Shown piece by piece: positions 1 through 12,600 of a stretch of 64,000 nt of DNA. This stretch comes from Anas platyrhynchos. Its lineage: Eukaryota > Chordata > Aves > Anseriformes > Anatidae. The translations under genes were made by a program, and so were the position numbers. Location: NCBI RefSeq assembly GCF_047663525.1, contig NC_092591.1, positions 50,507,501 through 50,571,500 of the forward strand, written 5' to 3'. Each line of letters starts with the position of its first letter. Positions within the stretch are counted from its first letter, which is position 1. The notes beneath the pieces were generated by a model. The model was not told where the DNA came from. It was given only the letters and a program-made list of their open reading frames with translations, and ran no database searches.

Positions 1-1924
1 TGAACTAAATGCATAAATCATTATTTATTTATTTCAACTTCATTTGAAGTACAGAATCAAGGACTGCCTATGTCTCTTTTGTTATATAACACAAACAGGA
101 AAAGAAAAAGAACTAGGCATTTTTCTCTGGATAAATTATATGGGAATAGTAGAAAAACCTTCACCTACACTAGACACATTAGGAGACGTTACAGTAGCCT
201 TTTATCTGTATATAAGAAGTGATAGGAATTCTAATTCCCTTTGGAATTTTAATTATTGCTTTTCTGGGTTTCTATTGCAGAGGACCCTAAAACCAAGAGA
301 AAACGTGATGGCACAAGATAACATAGGGAGTTTGACAGTTTTAGTAACTCCTTTTAGCATGCAGAACATCCAGAAGAGTCTGGTATTTGCCATCAGAAAT
401 AAGGGCAACTTAGTTACAGGAATAAAATGAAAAATAGTAGTTCAGTGAACAATATTTCTCTCTCCTAAGTTATTAATTGTTCATGAGTATCCTTACCTCA
501 ACCATCCCTGTTCTAAGCAGGTAGAGTTCAGAGAAGCAAATACATTATCATATAAACTGCTTCAATTACCATTTGCTTTTGATAAGCAAATGGGTAGCTA
601 ATTAGACATACTCTGTTCCCACCTATTGCAACAGGAGGAGCTTTCTAGATGCAGAACTTGCTAGAGGTGCCTCTGACTCTGAAGGATATGGTTGACCCCG
701 TGGCTGACCCATTGCTGCCACCAGACTTGCACCTTTTCCTCATTTGGCATTCTTCCTGTTAGGTTGAAAAACGAGTGGGCATCAATTCCATACAACATTT
801 GTTACACCCTGTTTGAGCAGTGCCATTATGCTTGTCCTTTAAAAGTGTCATGAGTTGTCACACCAGGAATGCAGTAATGTAACAGTTTACTTTCTGATGC
901 TGATCTATTCATTTATGAATATATAGCTTTTAGTTCAACTAAAATACAGAAGATACAGGATACATGTCAAAAATGTGAAAGCAGAATTTCAATGAGAAAA
1001 ATCTTAAGATTTAACTCAATTTTATTTTTTTCCTCCGCAAATTTGCAATCTGAATGAACACTTCATTTCCAATAAGCAATGCAAAAACATTGTTGAAATG
1101 GTGACATAACTGGTAGACAGATTAAATCATGGATACTCTATAGCAGGTAAAGATCAGATAAAGATTTTCAAATAGAAATGTTTTACCTCTTAAAATGGCC
1201 AATCCTTTTTGAAAAGCTGCTTAGAAGTCAAATACGTAATTATATATTAAACACTTCCAAGACAGAAAGTGTTTGTTATTTCACATTTCACAAAGTTTTC
1301 ACATTTGTTTTTCCATTCCTTCCCTAATCCTTTTTGATTTAATTGATTTAGTTTGACTAAATTTAATTTCTTCTCTGCTGCTTTTTATTTTCAGTTTCTA
1401 CCCATACTGTTCTAATTTCATTAATTCTTTAAATTTTCAAAATTAGTTTATCACATGGAAAAATGTGAAAAGAATGAAAAAGATAATGGTTTCAATTAAG
1501 TAACAAAAACATACAAAACCTCCCACTTTTAAACAGTTCAATTTTATTTATTTTTTGTAAGGACACTTCAAAATTCAGATTAAACAGAACTCAGCTAGCT
1601 TTACTGGAAACTGTTCATCTTCTGTGCATGTACGAAGAACAGAGGAGTTGAAAACAATAAGGAAATTTGCCTCAACTCAACCAGGATTGAAAATTAAAAA
1701 ACCTCTAGTTAGTTGTCACTCATGATAGATTATTCCAGAAACTCCATTTTTGTGAAAAATTTTAGAAAAAATTTAATGCATATGGCAAACAGCCTTCAAA
1801 ATAAATCCAAATAAAAACAAACATTTTAGTTTTCATTTTATAAGCTTTTTACCCTCATTTAGATATCTAATTTCCTCATAATTGCTTAGTATTTTTAGTT
1901 AGTCTTTCTCAATCACATAATATG

Positions 1925-1945
1925 CCCCCCCCCCCCTTTTTTTTT
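1925..1945. repeat. Homopolymer pair C12T9
   Basis: A pure run of 12 C is followed directly by 9 T. Such pyrimidine mirror-type tracts can form triplex DNA and are prone to length change. Confidence 0.95.
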
Positions 1946-2193
1946 CAAAGTATATCCAAGTAAGGATGGAGAAAAGCAACTAGATAAACAATATTTTAAA
2001 AATCTATTTACAAGAATTATCTTAAAAATAATTTTTGTACCCCTTTTATGTAGTCAGCCAAACACTTAAAATTTACTAACAAAAAATGGTAATTATGAGA
2101 AGACTTAAATATCACCTGCAAAAATGGATTAATATTCATTTATATAAGTTTCTAACACATGGGTCTATGGCAAGGAAGAGAAAAAATGAATTG

Positions 2194-2207
2194 AAAAAAA
2201 AAAAAAA
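2194..2207. repeat. Poly-A tract (A14)
   Basis: An uninterrupted run of A in A-rich DNA. No retrosequence was recognised upstream. Confidence 0.9.
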
Positions 2208-3808
2208 GAAGCAATAAAGCTCTACACAGTATCTCCTTTTCTCCTATAGAAGTTTTTTTCTCATGGCTGTACGAAGCTTGGTAGGAGGCAGTGGGTTGAC
2301 AGGGAGGCTTGGTGAAGACTTAATCTGGGAGAACCTATTTTTCCCTTTGAGGGAATTGACAGTCCCAGGAGAACAGTCAAGGGAGGATAAAGAATACAGA
2401 TGCACTGAAGTATGCCAAGGTTGAAGGCTTAGCCCTCTTACATATGGTTTTCATTGAAAGGAGAATGCTCATCTGTAACAAAGGTTGTAACTTCAATTAA
2501 CTGGGAATGAAAATGCTTATTAGATCAACAATGTATTTCAAGGAATAAATTTGATAAAAGCTAGGCAAGGCAATACAGATATTTATTCTCTAAAGCAAAA
2601 TTGACATTAAACATCAGGTAAAGTTTCTGCCTGTTTAAAATAAGCCTTATTCACAGGCTTTAGTGGTTCTTTCAAAAGAAAAATAGTTACATGAGCAGCA
2701 GAGCATCTATTCACCTACTGCATGACAAGATTCCTGTTCTAAATTTGCAAGTTACATGTTTCATCCACTTTAGGTGTCAAATTTTGGAAAAGTCTGGAAA
2801 GTGTTTCACGAGCTTTTTCCTACGTGTTTTGTTGTTGCCTATATCTTTCAAAGGACAGGTCATATTTGAATTTCTACTATAATATTCACAAGAACATTGA
2901 AAGAACAGATAAATAGAAATTAAATCAACAGCAGCTGGAAAGTTTTCAAGTTGTTCAAAAGTTCTAGTTGTTCTCTAGAATTGGAATAAGCAGTAAGTAA
3001 AATGTCCTGTTAGATAGTAACTAAGAATGAGAATTAGAATGAATGAAGGATTCGGACAGCAAGATTAAAAGACTACATTAAATAGATGCTTATCCAATGA
3101 GTATGGTGCCTCTTTCCCATGAGTGTGATGGGTTTCTTCAAAAAACTGGATGATAATTATATGATCAGAGATTATATTATAATGCATACCTACAGAGTAG
3201 CCAAATTAAAATATGGTTAGTTCTGGTCTTTAACTTGAGTACCTGTCTTTTTCAGCATCAATAATTTCTGTGTTTAAGCATAATTACTACATTAGCTCAT
3301 GTGCTGAAGAACAAGAAAGGACTGACAGGTGTTCTCTATTCAAGATGTGTTAAAAGTCATAACACTGCAGAAGAGTGGGAGGTATTGTCCTGTTCCCAAA
3401 ACAATAATTACAAAATATATATATGTGTATTTTATTTCTATTTATTTTTTTAACCTGGAACTGTTATTGCCTCCACAAAAGAGTTTGGTTGCAAAACTCT
3501 TCCCTCCTACCCTACTCACTTCTTGGTATTACTACATAGTCAAATTTCACATAAAAACAGCTGTCAGGCTTTTTAGTCTCCCAGAAACCCTTCTATTGAG
3601 CTTTAATGAAGGTGCTGCCTCCTTCAGTAGAGGGGCATGTGCTGGTATTGACCAAACAACATACATTCCCTGAGATGTTCTAGTTGTAGCCCACTCTTCA
3701 CCATATATTAGGTGAGTTCTGGTATTTAACTTGAGATGGTAAAGAAAAATGAACAATGAAACATTTATACTGTAGATGTCCCTATTTGGAGTCAGTATAA
3801 AGGGGCTT

Positions 3809-3834
3809 ATCTATCTATTTATTTATTTATTTTA
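3809..3834. repeat. ATCT/ATTT tetranucleotide microsatellite
   Basis: Tandem ATCT units grade into ATTT units. It is a short candidate microsatellite. Confidence 0.9.
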
Positions 3835-4116
3835 AAGGAAACAGAATCTAAATATATTTAGAGAGCAATTCCTATAACATTTTAGAAGTCTACTTTCAAA
3901 TGAGATGAACCACACCCTGAATGTGCCTATTTCTTTCTTCTCTAACAGAAAGTACAGATGGAGACAGTAAAAATACAAAGTTAGAAAGAATGAACCTCAC
4001 TTGGAAAATATATAGTATAGTTAGTTATTCCATGCATGGGACATCATACTATGCATTCAGAGAAAATTATACCTTGATCATGTAGATACAACATTTGCAG
4101 TTTCTTGTTTTTCATT

Positions 4117-4146
4117 GTTTGTTTGTTTGTTTTTGTTGTTGTTTTT
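4117..4146. repeat. GTTT microsatellite
   Basis: Tandem GTTT units become GTT and GTTTTT at the right edge. Confidence 0.9.
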
Positions 4147-5582
4147 AAATCCTAGTCTTCTTTTCTTTGACATGTGTACTTTTTAGCCCAATGCCAGTGC
4201 TCTGCCTGTCACAAGGGTGTTCAGCCTATGGCTAGGCTTTAAGTATAAGCAATATTAGTTCTGTTTATTTTTATTTTTATGTTTATATTTTTCTTCCAAG
4301 AAATATCATTAAAGAAAAAAAAAGAACATTAACTTGGGTGCCTGCATGTAACTCATCTTCCTTAATAAAAAGATAATTATTCTAAAGTAAGTTTTGGAAG
4401 TGAACTACAGTTGTATATTATGAGTTTTGAGGAAACTACAGTTTGTCATAATGCTCTATTGTGTAGTGCTTTATGTGAACATTTTTGAATTTTAAGTTAA
4501 AATTGACAAAGATTACTATAGACAGATAAAGCCCAATGAATACTGAGATAAGAAAAATATATAAAGTCTTCAAACGGAAAACTCAGTAGAATATATTAAG
4601 GCTAAGGTTCTGAAAAAAGAAGAGAAGAGTGTTTTTCTATTACAAATAAAGGAACAAAAAATGCATTAAGTACATTGCATATCTGATATCTTAAAGGCAA
4701 TGCCATTTCCTGAACAGCTTTTCTGAAGAAAAGAACAATCAAGTCAATCTTGCAAAATGAGAAAATATCTTGGATAAGTTTCTGCTTTCACTACAGGCTT
4801 ACTACAGTGCACTGCAATCTCCATCTTTGTAGTCCTTTATGGAACAAGAGCATTTGACATGTCCATATTCTGTGAACCCCAAAATCACTTTGACTTGTAT
4901 GGCATGCTGATTGCTTCAAGATCAGTTGAAGAAAAAAAGAAATGAGTTGACTATAGCTTAGCAGTGTAATAAGACATTCTAACTGAGATGTGGGACATAT
5001 TTTTCATACTACAATTCAAAGTGACCAATTTCCTTAGCAACACTGCAGCTTATAAAAGTCACTAGTCTTTGAGAATGTGTTTCGCACAGTCTTTTAGAGG
5101 CAAGTGTTCAGGAAGAGTCTAATTTGTCAGTGTGTGGTGTCAGGCAGTGCTGCAGAGCATACTCTGTGGTGCCACAGTGAGAAACAGCTGTGTGGAACCA
5201 TAAATATTGGGGGATATGCTCCTGCAAAATCTAACATCACTAAACTTGTATTTCTGTGTTTGATTTCCTTTATAGTGGTTCTACTACCCACCCCCTTTAA
5301 GGACAAACTAGATGGGATGCACAACTTATATCATCTATGCCCTTTTGATTTAAAGCAGATTCTTTCAGTACTTGAACCTAACAAGTCTAACCCATGCAAC
5401 TCTCCTTATCTATGAGGAGTCTCAGTGACTTCAGTATTAATTCACAAAACATGGCCAATGCAAGAGTGTTATAATGCTAGCATTAGCCTGCAGAATTTAT
5501 TTGCCACTGTTGCATTTTTCTGACCCTTATCTGAGGCCAATTTCCATTCTTGCATTTTTCTGGATTCTTATATGTTTCCTCC

Positions 5583-5599
5583 TTTTTTTTTTTTTTTTT
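5583..5599. repeat. Poly-T tract (T17) followed by G-rich run
   Basis: Seventeen T are followed within a few bases by G6 and then G5 runs (5606-5626). Confidence 0.9.
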
Positions 5600-5855
5600 A
5601 TTGTAGGGGGGAGGAGTAGTGGGGGTAATAAAGCACATAGGTTTTCCCATATAGCTTCAGAATCCCCTCCTTCTCTTTACCAAAATATGCCAGCTGAATT
5701 AACTTTATCATCATTTTCTCACCTTGCTGCATAACCAATACATTTTCACAACTTCCAAAGGCCTGTAAAGATAAAGGAAAAATTATATGTTCTCTGTTTA
5801 TCACTATCATTCTTGGCAATTAGCTAATATTGATAGTATTTTTAATGTGAACTTC

Positions 5856-5928
5856 AAAACAAAACTAAAAACACAAAAAAAAAAAACACACAAAAAACAC
5901 CTCCACCACAAAAACAAAAACAAAAAAC
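5856..5928. repeat. A/C-rich low-complexity tract
   Basis: About 70 bp composed almost only of A and C, with CAAAAA and CACA-like words. Confidence 0.9.
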
Positions 5929-6501
5929 TCTTAATGCTGGATAGCTTTTACCTTTCCAAAATTGGTATAGAGTCCACCTAACTTGAATTTTAACTGCTTA
6001 AACCCTAATGTCACCCAGAACATAGAAAGGAAAGGAAAGAAAATCAAAACCTGGATGCCATATAGTTGCAGAATAAGATAATGCCCATGAGTGGAAGAAC
6101 TGATTGGAACCTCATTTGCGTCTGCACTAGCCAATACCAGTTTCATTTACTATTAAAATGGGCCTTGACTGTCAGTGAATATTAACAGTTACATGAGATA
6201 TTTACAACTTTTTAAAACAGAACTTTCTGGTTAAATGCCAAATAAATCTTGATATATTTGTAGTATGTAGACTTGCACTATTACATTATTTTTTTTAATC
6301 ACCCTAAACATCATCTCAATAAATTTTAGTCTGTACAAACGGGCACCTTAAAGTAATTAGGATTCTTCATCCATTGCTTATCAGCTGTTTCTGGATATTC
6401 ACTAAGACTTAATAATTGTCCTTCCCCACTATCACAACTGCTATTAGGACACATTATTATAAATATCATCAAATAGATTTTCAAATAGATAAGTAGCAAT
6501 A

Positions 6502-6600
6502 GGATGGTTTAGTGGGTAATGATGGTGGTATGAGGACCAGTTGGACAGTTGGACCAGATGATCTTGGAGGTCTTTTCCAGCCTTAATGTTTTTATGATTA
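6502..6600 (+). mobile_element. CR1 3'-end fragment
   Basis: About 100 bp show the CR1 3' pattern in sense orientation. GATGGTTTAGTGG is followed by a GGACCAGATGATCTTGGAGG block, then TCTTTTCCAGCCTTAATG and a degenerate TTTTTATGATT end. It is severely 5'-truncated and more diverged than the 8.3 kb copy. The DNA just downstream (6601-6650) repeats TTTATGA-like words, which may be an expanded and decayed terminal repeat of the same insertion. Confidence 0.85.
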
Positions 6601-6690
6601 AGGTTTATGATTGACCTTTTATGACCTCACATTTTATGATGACCTGTGCAAGTTTTTACCCCCCACACATTGAATTGTTTTGTTGATTTT

Positions 6691-6712
6691 TGTTGTTGTT
6701 GCTGTTGTTGTT
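6691..6712. repeat. GTT trinucleotide repeat
   Basis: Tandem TTG units interrupted by one CTG. Confidence 0.85.
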
Positions 6713-7641
6713 AGAAACTTGGATTTTTATGTCCAACAGCAGCTTCTCTATGTTGCTGTTTTGTGGAAGATGAGCCAAAGAAAATAACATTCAGTAACGA
6801 AAATTGTGACTAGGTCTTTTGTATCATCTTCATAGATCACTGTGGTTCACTGAATGTTGCAATAGAACAGAGGAGACTCAAACTCTGTCACTAATTCAAC
6901 CAACCTGTCATAAGGAAAGATAAAGACCTCTGCATTTCAGTCATGTAAACATTTGAGAACTTCCTAGAAGACTGTTGGCTGAATACTGCTTTTGACAAAA
7001 AGCAGTGCACATTGAAACCAAAAATATGTATGCCATTACAGAAGTATTCACAACTTCAGGGAAGGCTTTCCCCACAGAACACATTCTTAACCCTCCAGAA
7101 ACTATATTAGTGCTGTAGGTGCATGTTCCATTTTAACTTTACCTTTTCAAGAACAGTGACTACTGATACTATAAAGCTTTGGCTTAGTCTACTTTTAAGT
7201 GGAAAAAATCTATTCTGAAGTTTCCCTTCATCCTTTTTTTTTACCTTTCTTCTATCAAGGATCTGGCTGACCTCTCCACCTTAAAGAGTGATACCTTTCA
7301 GAAGTCCTCTGCTCTCTGGCTGAAAATAACTTTATACAAAGAGAAGTGTCATTGCATGCTTGCTGATGCACAGTGAAGCATGCAAGGATGGAAGAACTAA
7401 AAGTAATGCTATTATATCTACTTATGAACTACGCTACAGCAGATGTAATTATTGAAAATTGTACTTTTGTGTAATATAGCACACCACTAAACCTTATAGA
7501 AAGATAGGACTTTTTAGGTCAAGTCTTAAATCATCAGTTCTCTGAAAGCCTTATTGGTCAGAGCTCAGAGGGAGATCATGTATTCCCAAAATATTACACC
7601 AAATATATTAGGAAACACTGAACTATAACCTCAATTTCAGA

Positions 7642-7664
7642 TTATTTATTTATTTATTTATTTT
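7642..7664. repeat. ATTT tetranucleotide microsatellite
   Basis: About five to six tandem TTAT/ATTT units. Confidence 0.9.
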
Positions 7665-8326
7665 AGTGGTCAGTGAATCCTGACAATGTTTGAAATTCAG
7701 GTTGGTGTGTACTGGGTACAATCTACAATTTAAAGGCCGCATGTCACATAACAGTCACATAAATATACATACACACACACGATCCATAAATAGTAAGAAC
7801 ATTTCTTCGAGTTAGCTAGTTTTGGATATGGAAATTGGACTTTGAAATATGTAAAGCTTGTTTCCTTTACAAATGAGCATATAGTCTCCAGGAATCTCCC
7901 TTCCTAAAATATGATATGCTCAGCTCACAAAGATCTTGACTGATCACTTGAGTGAATTAACTTCTGGTTATCATAGTGAAAAAATAATGAGTCAATAGAT
8001 GGAAGGGACAGTCATAAAAGTGGATGAATTTTATAGACACAGCTGACTAGCTTACTTTAGGAAGGATTAAACTTTAATATTTAATGCAGCATTTGACCAG
8101 TCCTTAATTTGACAGCACAATCCAACCTATCTGCATTAATTCTGCCTTACGCACAATGTCAGCGGTGTACACCTAAACTGAATGCAACTCTATGACTTTG
8201 TAGAACTGAAACATATGTTCTAACAAATAAATTTCGAACACCTGTTATTAAGATTATATATTGGGGGAAATACATATACACATGCAAATTTCTATTAAGT
8301 GTTCTGGAAACCAAAAATCTTCATTC

Positions 8327-9040
8327 ATGCGGCACTTGAAGGGCAAGCAGGCGATCAGGCCCAGTCAGCATGGGTTTATGGAAGGCAGATCCTGCTTGAC
8401 GAACCTGATCTCCTTCTATGACAAAGTGACGCGCTGGGTGGACGAGGGAAAGGCTGTGGATGTGGTCTACCTTGACTTCAGCAAGGCTTTTGACACCGTC
8501 TCCCACAGCATTCTCCTCAAGAAACTGGCTGCTCTTGGCTTGGACTGGCGCACGCTTCGTTGGGTTAGAAACTGGCTGGATAGCCGGGCCCAAAGAGTTG
8601 TGGTAAATGGAGTCAAGTCCAGTTGGAGGCCAGTCACTAGTGGCGTCCCCCAGGGCTCGGTGCTGGGGCCGGTCCTCTTTAACATCTTCATCAATGATCT
8701 GGACGAGGGCATTGAGTGCACCCTCAGTAAGTTGGTAGATGACACCAAGTTAGGCGTGTGTCTCGATCTGCTCGAGGGTAGGAAGGCTCTGCAGGAGGAT
8801 CTGGATAGGCTGCACCGATGGGCTGAGGTCAACTGCATGAAGTTTAACAAGGCCAAGTGCCGGGTCCTGCACCTGGGGCGCAATAACCCCAAGCAGAGCT
8901 ACAGGCTGGGAGATGAGTGGTTGGAGAGCTGCCAGGCAGAGAAGGACCTGGGAGTGATGGTGGACAGTCGGCTGAATATGAGCCAGCAGTGTGCTCAGGT
9001 GGCCAAGAAGGCCAACGGCATCCTGGCTTGTATCAGAAAC
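8327..9040 (+). pseudogene. CR1 ORF2 reverse transcriptase, central part (broken, first frame)
   Basis: This is the 5' part of the residual ORF2 reading frame. The open frame begins upstream at 8261, but its first 22 codons come from flanking DNA and CR1 similarity starts at the Met at 8327. Numbering from the 8261 ATG, RT motif A (YLDFSKAFD) has its catalytic aspartate at residue 72. Motif B ([11 protein letters not shown]) spans about residues 127-137. The catalytic pair of motif C is D160-D161 within KLVDDTKLG. In the family the DD is usually preceded by FA, so the LV here is a likely substitution. The protein would make cDNA from CR1 RNA at a nicked target site. The copy lacks the endonuclease and the RT N-terminus, and the frame is lost at about 9040/9041, so it is not a functional gene. 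Family assignment is sure; the exact subfamily is not. Confidence 0.92.
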
Positions 9041-9533
9041 TGTGACGAGCAGGGCTACGAAGGTGATCGTCCCCCTGTACTCGGCTCTGGTGAGGCCGCA
9101 CCTCGAGTACTGTGTTCAGTTTTGGGCCCCTCGCTACAAGAAGGACATCGAGGTGCTTGAGCGGGTCCAAAGAAGGGCGACAAAGCTGGTGAGGGGCCTG
9201 GAGAACAAGTCCTACGAGGAGCGGCTGAAGGAGCTGGGCTTGTTCAGCCTGGAGAAGAGGAGGCTCAGGGGCGACCTTATCGCTCTCTACAGATACCTTA
9301 AAGGAGGCTGTAGTGAGGTGGGGGTTGGCCTGTTCTCCCACGTGCCTGGTGACAGGACGAGGGGGAATGGGCTAAAGTTGCGCCAGGGGAGTTTTAGGTT
9401 AGATGTTAGGAAGAACTTCTTTACTGAAAGGGTTGTTAGGCACTGGAACAGGCTGCCCAGGGAGGTGGTGGAGTCACCATCCCTGGAAGTCTTCAAAAGA
9501 CGTTTAGATGTAGAGCTTAGGGATATGGTTTAG
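9041..9533 (+). pseudogene. CR1 ORF2 C-terminal region (second frame, after frameshift)
   Basis: This continues the CR1 ORF2 protein in another frame, from about [18 protein letters not shown] through [31 protein letters not shown] in the family pattern, to a TAG stop at 9531-9533. The conserved C-terminal end, ending [10 protein letters not shown], is intact. The switch from the upstream frame falls at 9040/9041, where about two bases appear to be missing compared with the usual family spacing. An ATG at 8991 opens this frame but is only incidental. It is not an independent gene. The region downstream of RT in CR1-clade elements is conserved but its biochemical role is less clear than that of RT. 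Confidence 0.9.
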
Positions 9534-9618
9534 TGGGGACTGTTAGTGTTAGGTTAGAGGTTGGACTCGATGATCTTGAGGTCTCTTCCAACCTAGAAAT
9601 TCTGTGATTCTGTGATTC
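9534..9618 (+). repeat. CR1 3' UTR and terminal ATTCTGTG repeat
   Basis: The sequence following the ORF2 stop shows the conserved CR1 3' end: GGTTGGACTCGATGATCTT, then TCTTCCAACCTAGAAATTC, and finally tandem TTCTGTGA units. In CR1 this 3' end is the part recognised by the element's own reverse transcriptase. It is the segment shared by the other CR1 fragments in this window at 6.5, 18.9 and 30.4 kb. Confidence 0.93.
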
Positions 9619-12600
9619 ACAAGTCAGACATCCAAACAACCAAGCATGTACAAACAAAGTCATTCAGTCTTTGTCTAGACTGTTATGCTTTTAATTTGTT
9701 AGTCACCTCAGGACAATAAGAATAGCCAGTGGAAGAACACTAAGTTACCACCAGAGAGTGAGTTTGGGTTGTTCCCAGGTGTACAGCTCAGATACAAACA
9801 GGATTTCAGCTAAGAATTAGTCCTCTAAATGCTGGTGTAGTCATACATTAACAAAATTACAAAGCTATGCAGGGATTAGCTAACACAAGGCCAAACTGCT
9901 GCTGAAGATATTATCCATGACTGAAAATTTTTGGTGTTGGCATTACTTAACATTCCAATCATTCTTTTTAAATCCAGTTATTCTTCATTTGTGGTACTGC
10001 AACAATTTGAATCCTATGTACAAGGAAATAAAACTTTTCTTTTCAGAGGCTGACTAGTCTGATTGTGATCTAATTTGAGAGATATGAGGTCAGTACAATT
10101 CCAGCAAACAACTGATATCTGAATTAGGCCTTAAAGGAAAAAGATTAAATCAAATTTTAAACTTAGTTGCCTAAAATAGGTTCCTAAACAGATTAACATA
10201 AATTCATATTTTTATATTCATAGAGCTGAACTTTTTGTTCTGTTATCAGGCTTGAAGAAACTGGTCAGACCAACAGAAAGGATAAATGGTGCTGACTAAA
10301 GACAAAAAGTGACGACAGGCAAGGAAATATTTGCTATAGCTATCCAAACTTAAAGTAAATTTCATCATGTTTTAGAGAAAGGTGGAAGTGGAAAGATAAG
10401 GATCTAAATGGCATTCAGGAAAGCCATTTCATCGTTTTGCTCTTTGAAATGCTTTCAAACCATTTAAGACTGAATCCACTATCAATGTAAATTCCTTTTG
10501 ACTACAATGCTGCAATACCAGAAAGTCAGTTTTTAAATTATTTGCTCCATAAATCACTGCAGGACTAGTATTTATTGTACTAAATGAACGGAACTTGTCC
10601 AATATTTTTATCCATTTTGAATAAGGCAGATGTTGACAGGATTGAGGGCATAAAACCATTTAAGTGAATTACTTTTCAAGGATACTCAGTTTATTTCATC
10701 AGTTTGTTGGACATTAACCTTGGTTTCTAAGTTTAAGCTCCTTTATACCCTTTCACAGATATGTTAGAATTAGATCATTTCTGCTTTGGCTCTGAAGGTT
10801 AACAGATTAATGACAGCGGATGTATTCATGATTGTAAGCTACAACCTTACCAGACCTCAGATGCATCAGAAATAAGAAACAGAAGGTGAAGGTCCACGGC
10901 TTTCCATGCCCTAGGACTCTGTCTGGTAGTCCTTCCCTTTCTGGCCCAGACTGAAATGCAATTGTACTAGGGAACTACCTTCATGTTAGTAAACTAGGTT
11001 ATTTGCTTTAACACAAAGGAAAACACGGTTCACTATGTTTTCTAACTTGAACTATGCATTCCTTTTGTGCTTCCTCTACCACTACTGATAATATGCATAA
11101 AGCCAACCTGGTATTATCCTAGATAGGTGGAATTTTCTCTAGCTTGTTTTTCAACCATATCTGCATCAGGTGCAGATACATGAAGTCATCTAGGCTAGTA
11201 AATAGTTCTGACCTTACATCAGCCTATTCTGAACCTTGATTTTATATCAAAGCTGCTCTACCAAAAAGAATGAAGAGAAGATTGGTTCTCGGATTGGGTA
11301 ATTTGTTTTATTCTTTTTAAAACGTTCTTACCTGTTTACTTCTTTTTACCTTGGCAGTAACAGCATTGACATGATGCACTACTATGTGAGAATGATATTT
11401 TTCACACTAAATCATCCTTGCACTCCTCTGGGTCTCCCATTTTAGCTAGTACTTTATCAGGTCTTACAGCTATTGGATTTCTTTGTTTTCTTTCTGCGTA
11501 AGTGAATTTTATACTTTGGAAGGGTGCTATGTTGACAGCCCAAGAGAATTGAGTCCTCTGTTCATCCACAGAGCAATTTATTTTAAACTTCAGTTAGAGG
11601 TTGAAAACAGTGTTAACACTTGCCCACTATTTTTATGAACATTAGGACTACCTAGCATAAGAACACTACTGGTTTTGCATGGCTTGCAAATAAGTCACCC
11701 ATAATAGCATTGTCAATCATTAGAACCTACACTGCATTTTAAACTGAACCCTTACCTTTCATCTTCCACAAAGGGATGGAGATCAAATGGATGGCACCAC
11801 TTTGAACATCTGCACCCACAACTACCTGGGGTCATGCATCTATTATACCCTTTTCTCTTGTTTCAGCTTTTCCCTTAGACTTCTTGCCATTATGACAAGT
11901 TGTTTCACCCAGTTTTCCTTCTGCAAGTTCACCAGGAGCTTGACTCAGCCCACAGGACCACTTCAGCCCCAGCTTCCCAAGAAAAAGGGGTACAGAACAA
12001 AAATCCATTTCACTGAAGTGCCACTGGAAAGTAGTCAGCATAAGCTGAAGCTGCTTCAGCTAATAATCCATAATAGCTAGTTAACTTATTTTGCCGTTTC
12101 ATGTCTATTTTCACAAATCCAATTTCCTCTTTATAGCACAATGTGCACTTATTTCAGTGAATTTTGTTCAGAGCAAACTGACCTGAGGAGAGTTACAAGC
12201 TTGGTCACAAACGGTCTCTATTGACTCTAATACCTTAAGTTATACACAAATAGCTTAAGCTTTCCTGAAATGATTCTTTCTGAAAAGTAAAACGTCTAGA
12301 TCCCTGTAAAACTGTTCTAAAAGTGTTATTCAATTTTAAGCATCTATAAGGAAAATTGTATATGTCATATTTCACCACTGATTTTTAAATCTGTCTTGTG
12401 TTTTCACAGGTTTGGTTAGGCAGGCCCCCATTTCATCCATTTCATTCCTCTTCTCCTGCTCACTGCATAGACATCACTTTTATAACTCTGCTGTTCCATG
12501 GCCAAAGTGTTACCAAGTTTTAAATTCATAGCTTCATTTTGGAGAAAACATTTCATGCATCTGAGCTTCCGTACTTTTGTTCAAAGATGGACTAAATCAC

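Larger units (their letters stand above)
1..6501. other. AT-rich non-coding sequence, no gene recognised
   Basis: Short open frames here (the longest 128 codons at 44-430 on the + strand) have no recognisable homology and no supporting splice or promoter context. The stretch carries only simple repeats, listed separately. Confidence 0.8.
6601..8324. other. Non-coding spacer between two CR1 copies
   Basis: AT-rich unique-looking sequence with a GTT-rich tract and an ATTT microsatellite. I see no exon, RNA gene or other repeat. Confidence 0.8.
8325..9618 (+). mobile_element. CR1-type LINE, 5'-truncated, young copy with ORF2 RT region and 3' UTR
   Basis: A non-LTR retrotransposon fragment of about 1.3 kb. 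It starts abruptly inside the ORF2 reverse transcriptase region, at the CR1-like stretch around the motif [14 protein letters not shown]. It runs through the RT palm, the C-terminal domain and a short 3' UTR, and ends in the CR1-type tail (two ATTCTGTG-like units at 9598-9618) instead of poly-A. ORF1, the endonuclease and the N-terminal RT blocks are absent, which is the usual 5' truncation of target-primed reverse transcription. The element is much richer in G+C and CpG than its flanks and has only one reading-frame break, so it is probably a fairly recent insertion. No target-site duplication could be recognised, as is common for CR1. The left boundary is estimated to within about 10 bp from where similarity to CR1 begins. 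Confidence 0.95.

Noticed and set aside
44-430. 128-codon open frame at the left edge
   Set aside because: Its predicted protein has no recognisable domain, its composition follows AT-rich DNA, and no promoter or splice context supports it.
8321-8892. Antisense open frames inside the CR1 (8321-8593 and 8467-8892)
   Set aside because: They are shadows of the GC-rich ORF2 coding strand and resemble no protein.
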